NCBI GenBank assembly: GCA_025356055.1
Contig: JANXUU010000005.1
Location: 1 to 36,757, forward strand
Length of the DNA: 36,757 nt
Direction: 5' to 3'
From: Sphingomonas sp.
Lineage (GTDB): Bacteria; Pseudomonadota; Alphaproteobacteria; Sphingomonadales; Sphingomonadaceae
Part shown: positions 15,920 to 24,554 of the stretch, piece by piece
Layout of the letters: the number at the start of each line of letters is the position of its first letter
Position numbering within the stretch: position 1 is the first letter of the stretch
Position numbers and translations under genes: made by a program
Notes under the pieces: model-generated
Told to the model about the DNA's origin: nothing
The model's database searches: none
The model's input: only the letters and a program-made list of their open reading frames with translations

Positions 15920-18876
15920 GAGCCCCGCACCCACAGCGGCAACCGCTTCTGCGTCGCGCTGATCGCCAGTGCGCTATTGAGCGTCAGCGATCCCGCCCCG
16001 ACAACGGTGACGCGCGTGCCGTCATAGAAGGACGGGTCATTTCGCTGATCGACAAAAGGCCGGTCGCCGACCTGTACCTGGCTTGCCGCACTATTGTTGA
16101 TGAAGCCGCCATAGCCGTCGGCGCGGCCGCAGGCGGACAGGGTCGGATTGCCCGCCGTCAGCGTCGCGAACAGCGGTTCGCGGCACATGAACACGCCGCC
16201 CCCGGCGGCACAGAAATTGCCCTCGCCGACCGCGAACGGCATCGCCAGCACGATCGTCCCGCTGGCCGACACGCTATAGCCGTTCTGCAGCTCCGCGGTG
16301 AACACCGGGGCGGCCGACGGACCGCTCCTCGTCCTGATGAAAAACACCAGCCCCGTCGGCAGGTCGATGATGACGCCGCCGACGACATAGCCGGACGCAT
16401 CCGCGCCGCCATAGTCGAACCACGACGGCCCGGTGAAGCTCAGCACGCGCCCCGTCAGTGTCATCGCCGTGAATGAACCCGCCTTGTCGATCTGCCCGAC
16501 GGCCTGCGGGTTGGTATGTTCCTCGCTGCTCGTCCCGTCCGCCGGCGACAGCGACGGCGTGTAGATCGACGCCGGATAGTCGCGCGACGATGATTTATTG
16601 CCGCGGCTGGTCAGATACTGGCCATCGACCGACAGGCTGGTTTCGTTGACCCCAAGATAGCTGATCAGCTGCGCATGGCACGACGCGAACCGCGGCAGCA
16701 CCAGCCCGCCCGCCAGCGTGTTGTAGGCCCGCGCACGCCACTGGCCGGGCATATTATACTGGTCGGCTTCCTGCAGCGTGCTGTTGTCGAGCCGCACCCC
16801 GGCGGTCATCAACGGCGCGACGCCCTTGTACCCGCCCAGCACGCAGTCGCGAAACACAAAGCTCGACGATGGCTAACCCGACCCGCCCGGCGACAGGCGA
16901 TTGCCGAGCAGCGTCAGCGGCACTCCCCGCTTGCCGTTCGCATCGTCGTGGTTGAAGGCGAATTGGCACGCTTCGAAGACGATCGCCGTCCCCGAGTTCC
17001 CGCCGCCCTGATAGACGTCGCCGATGCGCTGGACATCCTCGACATAGCATTGATTGAAGCTGTGCGGCCCGACGATCGACGTCGGGCCGATGTCGATCAG
17101 CTGATAGCAGCCGCCCCACGAACAATTGTGGAAAATCCCTCCCAGCTTGCCATTCTGCCGCCCGTGCTTGTTGGTCGCGACCGCGGTGTGGAAGTTCGAT
17201 CCCGTCAGGCGCGTCGCGTCGACGTTGCGCGACTGGGTGTTGCCGACCGAAATCTGGATCGCCGCATAGCTGATCTCGCAGTTATGAAGTTCCAGGAAGT
17301 CGCCGTTGCTGTCGTCGTTGCACGGCTAAAGCGCGACGCCCACGGTAAACCCATAGATGCGCACGTTGGTCAGCGGGATGTTCGACGATAGTGCCTTGCC
17401 GGCGTGATAGGTCGTTCGATAAGCGGCGGGGCCGAACGCCGGGGGAGTCGCCGCGGGATAGGCCACCGGCAGCGTCGCCGGCCCGACCCATGCCCAGGTG
17501 ACCGTCCCGTCGGACAGATTGTCACCCGCTGCGCTAGGACCGGTTCCGCTGGCTGCGCTCGTGCCCGCCAGCTTGGCGATGAACAGCTTGGCGTTGGCGG
17601 TGCGATACTCGCCCGCCGCGATCGGCGTCCCCGCCACCCACGCGATCGCCGCGCCAGGCTGAACCCCGCGATAGGGATCGATCGCGACCCCGGCGTGCGG
17701 ATTGAAGCGCAGATAGGGCGACAGCGTCGGCCGCGCCGGATCGAACCAGCTGGTCAGCTGGGTGTCGTCGATGCCAAAGTTCGACATCGCGTCATTTGCG
17801 TAATCGCCCAGCCCCTTGGCATAGATATAAGACAGGCCGCGCGGGCAGACGATCGCCAGGTCGGCGGCAAAGCTTACCCGGCCGCCCTCGATGCTGATCC
17901 CGGGACGGTCGTCGAAATCGCAGATCAGCGTGGTGCCGCCACCATTGCCGGCGCCGCCAAAGGTCGGGCCCGCGCCGCGCAGCACGACCTGCCGGAACGC
18001 GTCGCCATAACCCAACTGAAGGCCGTTGTTGATCCGAAACGCCCCCGCCGGAAGCAGGCATTCGCGGTTCTGGCTAGGCGTGAATTGCCGCAGATATTGC
18101 CGCCGGTCGATCAGCGCCTGGATCGCCGCCGCATTGTCCGTCCCGGCGATCGACCCGTTATAGGCGAACCAGCCGTCGGCTACCGCTCCGAAATGCCCGG
18201 CGTGAACTTGGCAACCGTCGTCGTCGATTACCCAGAACAGTCCGTCGGCATCCTTGGTCCGCACCCGGTCGAGGATCGCCTTGACCGCCACCACTGCCGC
18301 CGCCTGCTCGGCCACCGGCAGCGCATCGACCCATGACTGCCCGATCGTCGTCAGCGCGCTCTGGTCGGGATCGCGGATATAGGCTCCCGGCGCCTGCCCG
18401 ACCGCGCTCCGCCCCGCGGTAAAGATCCGCCGCACACTTACCGGCACCCGCGTCGTGCCAATCTCGCTGAACAGCGGCGACAGCTTGGCCAGTTCGTTGA
18501 CCGCCGCGCCAAGATCGCTCTTGTCGCGCGTCGCCAGCGTCGCCGTATCGATCGCTCCTGCGCTCGCTTTTCGAAACCACTCAGCCCCGGCGACCAGCGA
18601 AACGGTCTTCTGCCCGAGCGAGAAATTGGTCAGCGCGCCCGACATCGCCTTGCGCAAGATGCTCCCGTCGGCCAGGAAAGTGCCGCGCCCGACCTCGGCC
18701 TCAACCGGCTTGTCGATCCCCGCGACGGCATAATAAAATCGATCGCCCACGCTCAACGTCGCGGCGAAACTCGCAAACCCCGCAACCGCCGCGCCCAGCA
18801 CCAGATTGCCCGTCCCCACGGTCGAACAGGTGCAGCGCACCAGGTCGACAAAGCGCGGCGTAAAAGTCGTCGGCAT
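15916..18876 (-). pseudogene. beta-helix tail fibre/depolymerase-like gene with two in-frame TAG codons
   Basis: A 987-codon frame from ATG 18874-18876 (GAGGAG seven bases upstream) to TGA 15916-15918. TAG occurs at codon 517 (17326-17328) and codon 668 (16873-16875) without loss of frame. The N-terminus (PTTFTPRFVDLVRCTCSTVGTGN) looks like a tail-attachment region; FAYNGSIAGTDNAAAIQALID is the start of a pectate-lyase-type right-handed beta helix; RGVQPGAAIAWVAGTPIAAG...DGTVTWAWVG resembles an inserted carbohydrate-binding-like domain. Codons 518-667 (NDDSNGDFLELHNCEISYAA...) contain no Met. Predicted role: host-surface glycan binding or cleavage. Confidence 0.8.
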
Positions 18877-19088
18877 CGCCGCACTCCTCGAAATCATGAA
18901 AAAAAAAGGGCCGCGCACGGATCGATGCGCGGCCCCAGTTGGGGAATACTTAGGTGACGGTTCGCTCGCCCACCCGGCCAACCCATTCACGATAGGCTAT
19001 GGGTTGGACGGGCCATTACCCAGAATGCCTCCCAGGCATTCCGACTAAAGGCGGGTGCGGGTCGGCACCGTTCTTCGCAGCAAAAAAG
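18877..19088 (-). other. 212-bp structured gap between capsid and fibre gene
   Basis: In minus-strand order after the capsid stop it holds: a hairpin at 19023-19041 (8-bp perfect stem GAATGCCT/AGGCATTC, 3-nt loop), a hairpin at 18978-19007 (9-bp perfect stem CCAACCCAT/ATGGGTTGG), an intrinsic terminator (18899-18935, listed separately), then the fibre-gene ribosome-binding site. No coding sequence is credible here. It splits the cluster into a head half and a fibre-tail half. Confidence 0.75.
18899..18935 (-). terminator. intrinsic terminator after capsid gene
   Basis: Perfect 10-bp stem GGGCCGCGCA/TGCGCGGCCC (18908-18917 with 18926-18935) and 8-nt loop, followed on the minus strand by nine consecutive T (18907 down to 18899). 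A textbook rho-independent terminator lying 22 bp before the fibre start codon, so tail-gene expression needs readthrough or antitermination, or an internal promoter. Confidence 0.87.
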
Positions 19089-20219
19089 CTAAGCGAACTT
19101 GAGCAGCTTGATCGCCTCGCTGTTCGTCACCTGCCCGCCGATCCGCTTGGTCGCATAGAAATGCACATACGGCTTGTGCGTATAGGGATCGCGAAGGATC
19201 GTGGTCGCGGCCCGCTCGGCGATGGTATAGCCCTGCTTGAAGTTGCCGAACGCGATCGACAGCGAATTCGCCGCCACGTCAGGCATATCCTCGGCCTAGA
19301 TCACCGGATAGCCGAGCAATGTCGCCGGCACCCCCGCGACCATCCCCAGCGACCAGATGAACTGGCCATCGGTCGTCTTGAACTTGCGAATGACGCTCGC
19401 CGTAGTCGAGTTCATGACGAAACTCGCGCCTTGGCGATACGGCTGCCGCAACGACTGGATCAGGTCGATCAGTGTGTCCTGCGGATTGCTCACCGGGAAC
19501 GCACCCGCCGTGCCTGTGCCCAGATACTGCAACGTCCCCATCGCGCGCACCCCGTCCAGCGTCGTCGCATTGGGCGACGACAGGAAGCCCAGCGGCTGCG
19601 ACGCCCCCGTCCCCTTGATGAACGCCACCCCCTCGGCCCGGGCAAACTCGGTCGCGATCTCGTTCGCCAGCCACGCCTCGACGTTGAACATCGCATCGTC
19701 GAGCATCTGCTGCGACGCTGCCGGATTGGCGTAGAGGTCACCGCTCGCCGGGACGATCTCGGTGAACGTCGCCGTCCCCGTTTCCGGCCGAGCCGCCTCG
19801 AACCCGACCCAGCCCGACGGCGTGCCGCCAGTGGCGACCAGCTTGCGGTAATTGGCCAAACCCACCTTCACCACATTGGCAATCGCGCGAATGGGCGAGA
19901 TCGCGACCAGCGTCTCGCCGATCGCCTGGTCGATCTCGCGCGGCACGGCATAGCCGCCGATCGCATCGCTCGACGACCCGAGCGCCTTCAACTCGACCCC
20001 GCTCTCGATCCCCTTGCGCAGATATTGCGAAACGAACGCGCTCCCTTCGCCCGACTTGATCCCGTCGAGCATCGGTCGCTTGGCGGCGATCGACCCATCG
20101 GCGATCTTCTTCTTGAGCAGCGCCAGCTCGGCATTCAGCGCCGCAATATCCTCGCCCCGCGTTTCATACGCCGCAAAGCTCTCCTCAAGCGCGTCGGCCT
20201 TCACTTCGATGATATCCAT
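19089..20219 (-). pseudogene. HK97-fold major capsid protein (GTA gp5) with in-frame TAG
   Basis: ATG 20217-20219 with GGGAGGTG five bases upstream; the frame runs 376 codons to TAG 19089-19091. Residues 1-~100 are the helical delta/scaffold-like region (DIIEVKADALEESFAAYETR...ALNAELALLKKKI); SSSDAIGGYAVPREIDQAI starts the mature HK97 fold; PLGFLSS and LLGYPVI follow. Codon 308 is TAG (19296-19298), where the family normally has Glu (VIEAEDMPD); after it the same frame continues AEDMPDVAANSLSIAFG...KLLKFA, the expected C-terminus. Without readthrough the shell protein loses its last 68 residues and should not assemble. All other residues look intact, so the change appears recent. Confidence 0.88.
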
Positions 20220-20288
20220 GTACACACCTCCCTTTCCCGAAAGCGCCACGCCCCGGGTTCGTTATGAAAATCGTTCGTATTGAGTACC

Positions 20289-20314
20289 CGTCATCCCGGG
20301 CTTGACCCGGGACC
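20289..20314. repeat. dispersed CCCGGG-palindrome repeat
   Basis: Between protease and capsid genes, TCATCCCGGGCTTGACCCGG and flanks form a short inverted repeat (CCCGGG 20295-20300 and 20306-20311). From general knowledge this motif is a common dispersed intergenic element in sphingomonads and relatives. Only one copy is seen in this window. Confidence 0.55.
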
Positions 20315-20320
20315 CCGCTT

Positions 20321-20719
20321 CTAACTTCGCTCGACCGCGTGCACCCGCGCCAGCTTGTGCATCGGGCTCGCCACCAGACTAACCTCGACCAGCTCGAGCG
20401 CGCGCAATTCCCGCACCCCGCCGGCCTGGCGCGCATCGCCCACCCGATAGCCAAAGCTCAGCCCATTGACCGCCCCGCTCGCCAGCAGCCCCGCCGCCCG
20501 CAGCGCGTCGGCATCCCCGCCGATCTCGCCGATCACGCGCAGCCCGCGCTGATCCTCCTCGACCCGCTCCACCCGCCCGATCACCGCGCCGGCCTTGTGC
20601 TGCCACAACAACGGGATCTCGCGTCCGCGCGCCAGGCTCTCGGCAAACGCCCCCCTGCGGATGACGTCGCCCCCGCCATCGACCCGGTCGAACACCGCCG
20701 CATATCCGGCAAATCTCAC
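20321..20719 (-). CDS. HK97-family prohead protease, GTA gp4
   Basis: 132 aa from GTG 20717-20719, overlapping the upstream TGA (GTGA): MRFAGYAAVFDRVDGGGDVIRRGAF. Catalytic His in PLLWQHKAG and Ser in GAVNGLSFGYRV follow the HK97 protease order; LVEVSLVASPMHKLARV is the conserved C-terminal block. Cleaves capsid delta domains during head maturation. Ends with a natural TAG. The open frame upstream of the chosen start (to 20839) is out-of-register sequence of the preceding gene. Confidence 0.9.
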   Translation of the reverse strand: MRFAGYAAVFDRVDGGGDVIRRGAFAESLARGREIPLLWQHKAGAVIGRVERVEEDQRGLRVIGEIGGDADALRAAGLLASGAVNGLSFGYRVGDARQAGGVRELRALELVEVSLVASPMHKLARVHAVERS

Positions 20720-21042
20720 GCCACCAGCCCCGCGGCCAGTCTGAACCGCACCGCCAGCCCGATCAGCAGCGCCGCGCAGCACACCCGCACCGCCCACGTC
20801 ACCACCGCCCGCCACGCCGAGCGCTTCGCATCGCGCCACGCCGACAACAGCTCGCGCAACTCATCCATGTCCCGCCGCGCCCGCGGATCGTCGAGCCCAA
20901 GCGCGCCCAGCGCCCGCGCCGCGCCCGCCTCGCTCGCCTCCTCGACCATCGCGCGCAGGGTGATCAGCTCGCCCCCGCGCGCCTCGGCCTGCGCCATCAA
21001 CCGCGCCAGGATCACGCCATCGCCCATCGCATCCTCGTTCAT
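20716..21042 (-). CDS. small membrane protein, DUF6127-like, between portal and protease
   Basis: 108 aa. ATG 21040-21042 overlaps the portal TGA. Residues ~10-70 are helical and acidic (LMAQAEARGGELITLRAMVEEASEAGAARAL); residues ~80-103 form one hydrophobic segment (AVVTWAVRVCCAALLIGLAV). RcGTA also has a small ORF between portal and protease. The family name is from recall. Role unknown; a single membrane span would allow a holin-like or head-docking function, but neither is shown. Confidence 0.7.
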   Translation of the reverse strand: MNEDAMGDGVILARLMAQAEARGGELITLRAMVEEASEAGAARALGALGLDDPRARRDMDELRELLSAWRDAKRSAWRAVVTWAVRVCCAALLIGLAVRFRLAAGLVA

Positions 21043-22154
21043 GCTCCCATCCCCGTTTCATACCCAAGCATGCCGCGCTTCTCCGCCAGCGTCAGGAAGT
21101 CGGCCCTGGACACCGATTCCCACAGCTTGACCCGGTCCTCGGCCAGCTCGCTCAGCAAGTCGGTATCGATCGCCAGCGCGCAGTCCCCCTCGACCCAGTC
21201 GTCGATCATCCCGCCCAGTCCGCGCAGGATCTGCTTGCCCATCGGCAGCACCGTCTGCCGCGTCAAAGCGCGCCCCGCCTCGCGCGCATTCGAGTAAGTT
21301 GCGTCTCCCGGCAGCCCGACCAGCACCGGCGGAACCCCGAACGACAGCGCGATGTCGCGCGCGCACCCTTCCTTCAGCGCGACGAAATCCATGTCCGCCG
21401 GGGTCATGCTCAGCGACTGCCACTTCAGCCCGCCGTCGAGCAGCAGTGGTCGCCCCGCCCCGTCGGCGCCGGCGTACATCGTCTCCAATTCGCCCTTCAA
21501 TCGCGCAAACTGGTCCGCCGACAGCACCGATCCGTCGCCCGGATCGTAAATCATCGCTCCCGACGGCCGCGCTGCATTCTCCAGCAGCGTGCGGTTCCAC
21601 TTGGCCGCGCGATTATGCACCGCCGTCGGCGCGATCGCCGCGTCCAGGCAGCCCAGCCCATAATGATCGTCGAGCGGGCTATAGGCCCGGATATGCGCCA
21701 TCAGCTGCCGCCCCAGCACATCCTGCTCTGGCTTGAACACCGTCGTCCCGCGAACCGTATAGGCGTATCCCACCGGCCGGCCATAGCCGTCCAGTCGCAC
21801 CTCGACCCGGTCGGGCCGAAGAACGCTGAGCTCCGCTGGCACCCCTAAATCATTGACGATCAGCTCGACGAAGGCATTGCCGTGCAACAGCAAATTCGCC
21901 GCGATCGTCTCCAGAACCCCGTCGCCCACGACCAGCTTGACCGCTGCCTCATTGCCCGTGACCGAATAGACCGGCAGCGCCCCGACCGACGAAGACACCA
22001 GCCGCACCGACCGCTGCCCAACCGGATTGGTGACAAACACCTCGTGTACCTTCGCTTCATAAGTCGTCGGCAACCCGGCCGAAGCATTCGCCCGCAGCCA
22101 CTCGGGCACGCCACTGCTCATCGGCAAAGACGCCGACTCCTTGGAAAACCACAT
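21039..22154 (-). CDS. HK97-family portal protein, GTA gp3
   Basis: 371 aa from ATG 22152-22154; GAGGAG lies about 7 bases upstream, whereas the ATG two codons earlier (22158-22160) is only 2 bases from it. Marks of the family: VGQRSVRLVSSSVGALPV, NLLLHGNAFVELIV, LRPDRVEVRLDGYGRPVGYAY, AHIRAYSPLDDHYGLG, LSMTPADMDFVALKEGCARDIALSFGVPPVLVGLPGDATYSNAREA. Forms the dodecameric DNA gate of the head. Intact. Preceded by repeat copy 2, which breaks the overlap chain from the large terminase. Confidence 0.93.
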   Translation of the reverse strand: MWFSKESASLPMSSGVPEWLRANASAGLPTTYEAKVHEVFVTNPVGQRSVRLVSSSVGALPVYSVTGNEAAVKLVVGDGVLETIAANLLLHGNAFVELIVNDLGVPAELSVLRPDRVEVRLDGYGRPVGYAYTVRGTTVFKPEQDVLGRQLMAHIRAYSPLDDHYGLGCLDAAIAPTAVHNRAAKWNRTLLENAARPSGAMIYDPGDGSVLSADQFARLKGELETMYAGADGAGRPLLLDGGLKWQSLSMTPADMDFVALKEGCARDIALSFGVPPVLVGLPGDATYSNAREAGRALTRQTVLPMGKQILRGLGGMIDDWVEGDCALAIDTDLLSELAEDRVKLWESVSRADFLTLAEKRGMLGYETGMGA

Positions 22155-22198
22155 TGTCATTGCTCCTCTTCCCCTCGCCCTCGCGACGAACGGAGAAA

Positions 22199-22266
22199 TT
22201 CTACCCCTCTCCCCTCTGCGGGAGAGGGAGGGACCCGCTGCGAAGCAGTGGGAGGGTGAGGGGACT
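22199..22266. repeat. intergenic GC-rich palindromic repeat, copy 2
   Basis: Lies between large terminase and portal genes in the same orientation as 13955-14022, from which it differs at only a few positions. CTGCGAAGCAG gives an extra small palindrome here. Both copies sit in gaps within an otherwise overlapping operon. Confidence 0.8.
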
Positions 22267-22281
22267 CAAGCCCCCCCGATA

Positions 22282-23616
22282 TTACAAACTCCGCACGCTC
22301 GGCCCGCCCAGCCCCCGCGCACCCAATTCCGTCATCGCCCACACCATCGCATCCGCCCGATCCGGAGACCGCGTCGGCCCCTCATATCCGCCGCTTATCT
22401 GCAACCCCGACAGCTCGTCCTCCAGCGCCGCGAACGTCCCCGCGAACCACGCCGCGCCCGCCTCGAACCGCACTGCCACCGGCTCCGCCCTGGCGACCTT
22501 GCCGCGCGACGCGTGGACCAGTTTCACCAGCGACTTGTCGATCCCCGCCGCGGCCAGCACCGACCCGACCATCGCCCCGCCATTATTGGCCTCGGCCACG
22601 ATCCGGTCGGCGTGCCACGTCGCCGTCGCCGCCCGCACCGCCGCCGCCCAGCGCTCGGGGCTCGCGCCCTGCACGCTCGCGTCGGCCAGCACGTAATAAT
22701 TCGCGCCCGATCGCCCGGCGACGACGATCCCGCAGGCATCGCTGGTCGCCTTCGCTCCCGCTGGCGGATCGACCCCGACCACCACTCGGTCCATCTGTGG
22801 CAGCTTGCCGACGCTCACCCGGCACCGCGCGATCAGCGACCGCGGCCACAGCGATCCTTCGGCCTCGTCCAGCATCTTGCCGTCCAGCTCGCGTCGCTCG
22901 GCCTGCGTTCCCGCATAGGTCGTCCGCATCGTGTCGATGAACCGCTGCGGTAAACTGACATTGTCGTCGCTGGCCCCGCCGCTCTCCACCGTCAGCGGAT
23001 CGAGCCGCAATCTCTGAAGCAGCGGGATCGATTTCGGGGTCGTCGTCACCAGTGCCCGCGGCCGATCACCGCGCCGCAATCCGAACTGAAGATTGTCCCA
23101 CGCCTCGTCGGCATCACTCCACTTGGCGATCTCGTCGCACCACGCAAAGTCATGCTCCGGCCCGCGCAGCCCATTGCCATCCTCGCCCGAAAAAATCGTC
23201 GCCGTGCTGCCGTTGGGCCAGGTCAGCTTGCGCTGGCTCGGCTCCCATTTCAGCGTCATCCGGTTGGCCGACATTGCCGTCGCGATCACCCCGCTCGGGC
23301 CCTCGACCATCACGCGCCGCGCATCGTCGATCGTCGCTCCGACCAGCGCGATCCGGCATCGCTTGCCCTTCGCCAGGCTGTGAACCCATTCGGATCCAGC
23401 CCGGGTCTTGCCAAAGCCGCGCCCGCCCATCATCAGCCATGTCCGCGAGCCATCTACCGCCGGCACCTTTTGTCCCTCGCTCGCCCATGCCTCATAAAGC
23501 GCATCGAACTCCAGCCATTCGAGCGCCGACAGATCATCCAGAAACCGCTCCGCCCCGGCCGTGTCCCCGCGCGCCAGCGCTTCGACCGCCTGACGGGCCT
23601 GTCCGTCTTCCCTCAT
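22282..23616 (-). CDS. terminase large subunit, GTA gp2
   Basis: 444 aa. ATPase: Walker A GGRGFGKT (residues 64-71), Walker B region HDFAWCDEIAKW and the coupling motif LVTTTPK. Nuclease: VVGVDPPAG, VAEANNGG and DRADAMVWAM supply the acidic residues of the RNase-H-like fold. It packages DNA into proheads; in GTAs the homologue packages host DNA by headful without strong site preference. The ATG overlaps the small-terminase TGA. All motifs are intact, unlike the downstream capsid. Confidence 0.95.
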   Translation of the reverse strand: MREDGQARQAVEALARGDTAGAERFLDDLSALEWLEFDALYEAWASEGQKVPAVDGSRTWLMMGGRGFGKTRAGSEWVHSLAKGKRCRIALVGATIDDARRVMVEGPSGVIATAMSANRMTLKWEPSQRKLTWPNGSTATIFSGEDGNGLRGPEHDFAWCDEIAKWSDADEAWDNLQFGLRRGDRPRALVTTTPKSIPLLQRLRLDPLTVESGGASDDNVSLPQRFIDTMRTTYAGTQAERRELDGKMLDEAEGSLWPRSLIARCRVSVGKLPQMDRVVVGVDPPAGAKATSDACGIVVAGRSGANYYVLADASVQGASPERWAAAVRAATATWHADRIVAEANNGGAMVGSVLAAAGIDKSLVKLVHASRGKVARAEPVAVRFEAGAAWFAGTFAALEDELSGLQISGGYEGPTRSPDRADAMVWAMTELGARGLGGPSVRSL

Positions 23617-24236
23617 TCGCCTTCGCCCCCACCATTGCCGGTCTCGACACTTGCGGCTTCTGCCTTCGCCAACCGCAGCGGTTCGACCTTGCCAATCTCG
23701 TCCCAGCCCTGGCTTTCCGCAGCCGCCTTGCCGATCAGCTGGATCCGCACGCGCTTCAATTTCGCCATCAACTTGGCGCGAACCTCGCCTGCCTCCGCGG
23801 GCGAGATCGCCTGTTCGGCTGCCTCGCGCCGCTCCGGTTCACGCGCATTGTCGCGATGAAGCCGCAGCAGGCTCAGCGCCGTCCGCTCGTCGTAAACCAT
23901 CTCGCGCGTCTCGCTGCCGTCCTTCGCCACGATCGTCCGCATTCGGCCATTCAGCGTCCGCTCCAGCGTCTCGACTTCCAGCCGCGCATAGGCCTGCGCC
24001 AGTGCCTCGCCCCATGCGCCGCGAAATGCCGCATCCTTGCGCCGCCGCGAATAGACCGTCGAATTGCCGACCCCCGCCTGCTTCGCCGCCAGCGTCACGT
24101 TGCACGTCACCGCCAGTTGCTCGATGAAATTCGCCTCCTTGGCCTTGGTCCAGTCGCGCTTGACTGGTTTGCGCTTCAGGGGCGCGCGTCCCCCGCGACC
24201 GGCGACAAGCACCAGCTCCTCATTCCCTCGTCCCAT
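23613..24236 (-). CDS. small terminase-like DNA-binding protein, GTA gp1
   Basis: 207 aa from ATG 24234-24236 (GGGGGGATCG upstream); the longer open frame to 24425 has no ribosome-binding site and reads through non-coding sequence. Contains a basic N-terminus (PLKRKPVKRDWTKAKEANF) and a helix-turn-helix, FIEQLAVTCNVTLAAKQAGVGNSTVYSRRRKD, followed by a long helical region (AQAYARLEVETLERTL, EVRAKLMAKLKRVR). First gene of the cluster, immediately before and overlapping the large terminase, as expected for a DNA-recognition subunit. Confidence 0.8.
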   Translation of the reverse strand: MGRGNEELVLVAGRGGRAPLKRKPVKRDWTKAKEANFIEQLAVTCNVTLAAKQAGVGNSTVYSRRRKDAAFRGAWGEALAQAYARLEVETLERTLNGRMRTIVAKDGSETREMVYDERTALSLLRLHRDNAREPERREAAEQAISPAEAGEVRAKLMAKLKRVRIQLIGKAAAESQGWDEIGKVEPLRLAKAEAASVETGNGGGEGE

Positions 24237-24442
24237 CGATCCCCCCGCTTTGTGTTGGGCGCCGTCGGCAAAAAACCCGGTGGCAGGGGCCGGCCACCGA
24301 ACCGGCCTGCCCCCGCCCAGCGACGTCAAAAAGCCCTCGCGCGCTGTGCCGAACCCTCCCGAGAGAAATCCGCGCAAGCACCCGAAGGCCATTCTCCAAG
24401 TCGGCCCACTCGCCCCGACTCGCAATCCGTCACTGTTCCTGA

Positions 24443-24471
24443 AAGCTACCCGATGAGCGTGACGATGTCAA
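24443..24471 (-). promoter_or_regulatory. candidate sigma70-type promoter for the GTA-like cluster
   Basis: Minus strand: -35 TTGACA (perfect, 24466-24471), 17-base spacer, -10 TAGCTT (24443-24448, weak). Lies 207 bp upstream of the small-terminase start and reads into it. The perfect -35 and optimal spacing support it; the poor -10 suggests activator dependence. Confidence 0.45.
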
Positions 24472-24499
24472 GCTTTTTCTCGCCTATGTGGTTCGCTGG

Positions 24500-24554
24500 C
24501 CCACCCCCTCCCTTCCAGGAGGAGCGACTCAGCGCAGCTGAGCGGGGGTGGGTT
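24500..24554. repeat. GC-rich palindromic repeat of the GGGGTGGGT family
   Basis: Contains CCCACCCCCTCCC at one end, an internal CTCAGCGCAGCTGAG palindrome and GCGGGGGTGGGTT at the other end, ends complementary. Same family as the elements at 30628-30680 (which shares GCGACTCAGCG-AGCTGAGCG) and 30718-30771. Here it sits just after the oxidoreductase stop codon and may act as a 3' mRNA structure. Confidence 0.75.

Larger units (their letters stand above)
24237..24554 (-). other. 318-bp leader/promoter region of the GTA-like cluster
   Basis: No credible coding sequence. On the minus strand it holds, from upstream, a palindromic repeat (24500-24554), a sigma70-like promoter (24443-24471) and an untranslated leader of about 200 bases before the small-terminase start, containing a GGCCGG/CCGGCC dyad near 24280-24300. 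The TAG of the preceding oxidoreductase gene (24555-24557) abuts the repeat. Confidence 0.6.

Noticed and set aside
6270-24236. Reassignment of TAG to an amino acid in the cluster
   Set aside because: The protease, gp8 and capsid genes all end naturally at TAG at the expected C-termini, and no suppressor tRNA is seen in the window. Partial suppression remains open but full reassignment does not fit.
6270-24236. Active temperate prophage
   Set aside because: No integrase, repressor, replication or lysis genes and no attachment-site repeats; gene order matches GTA clusters and both borders are core genes.
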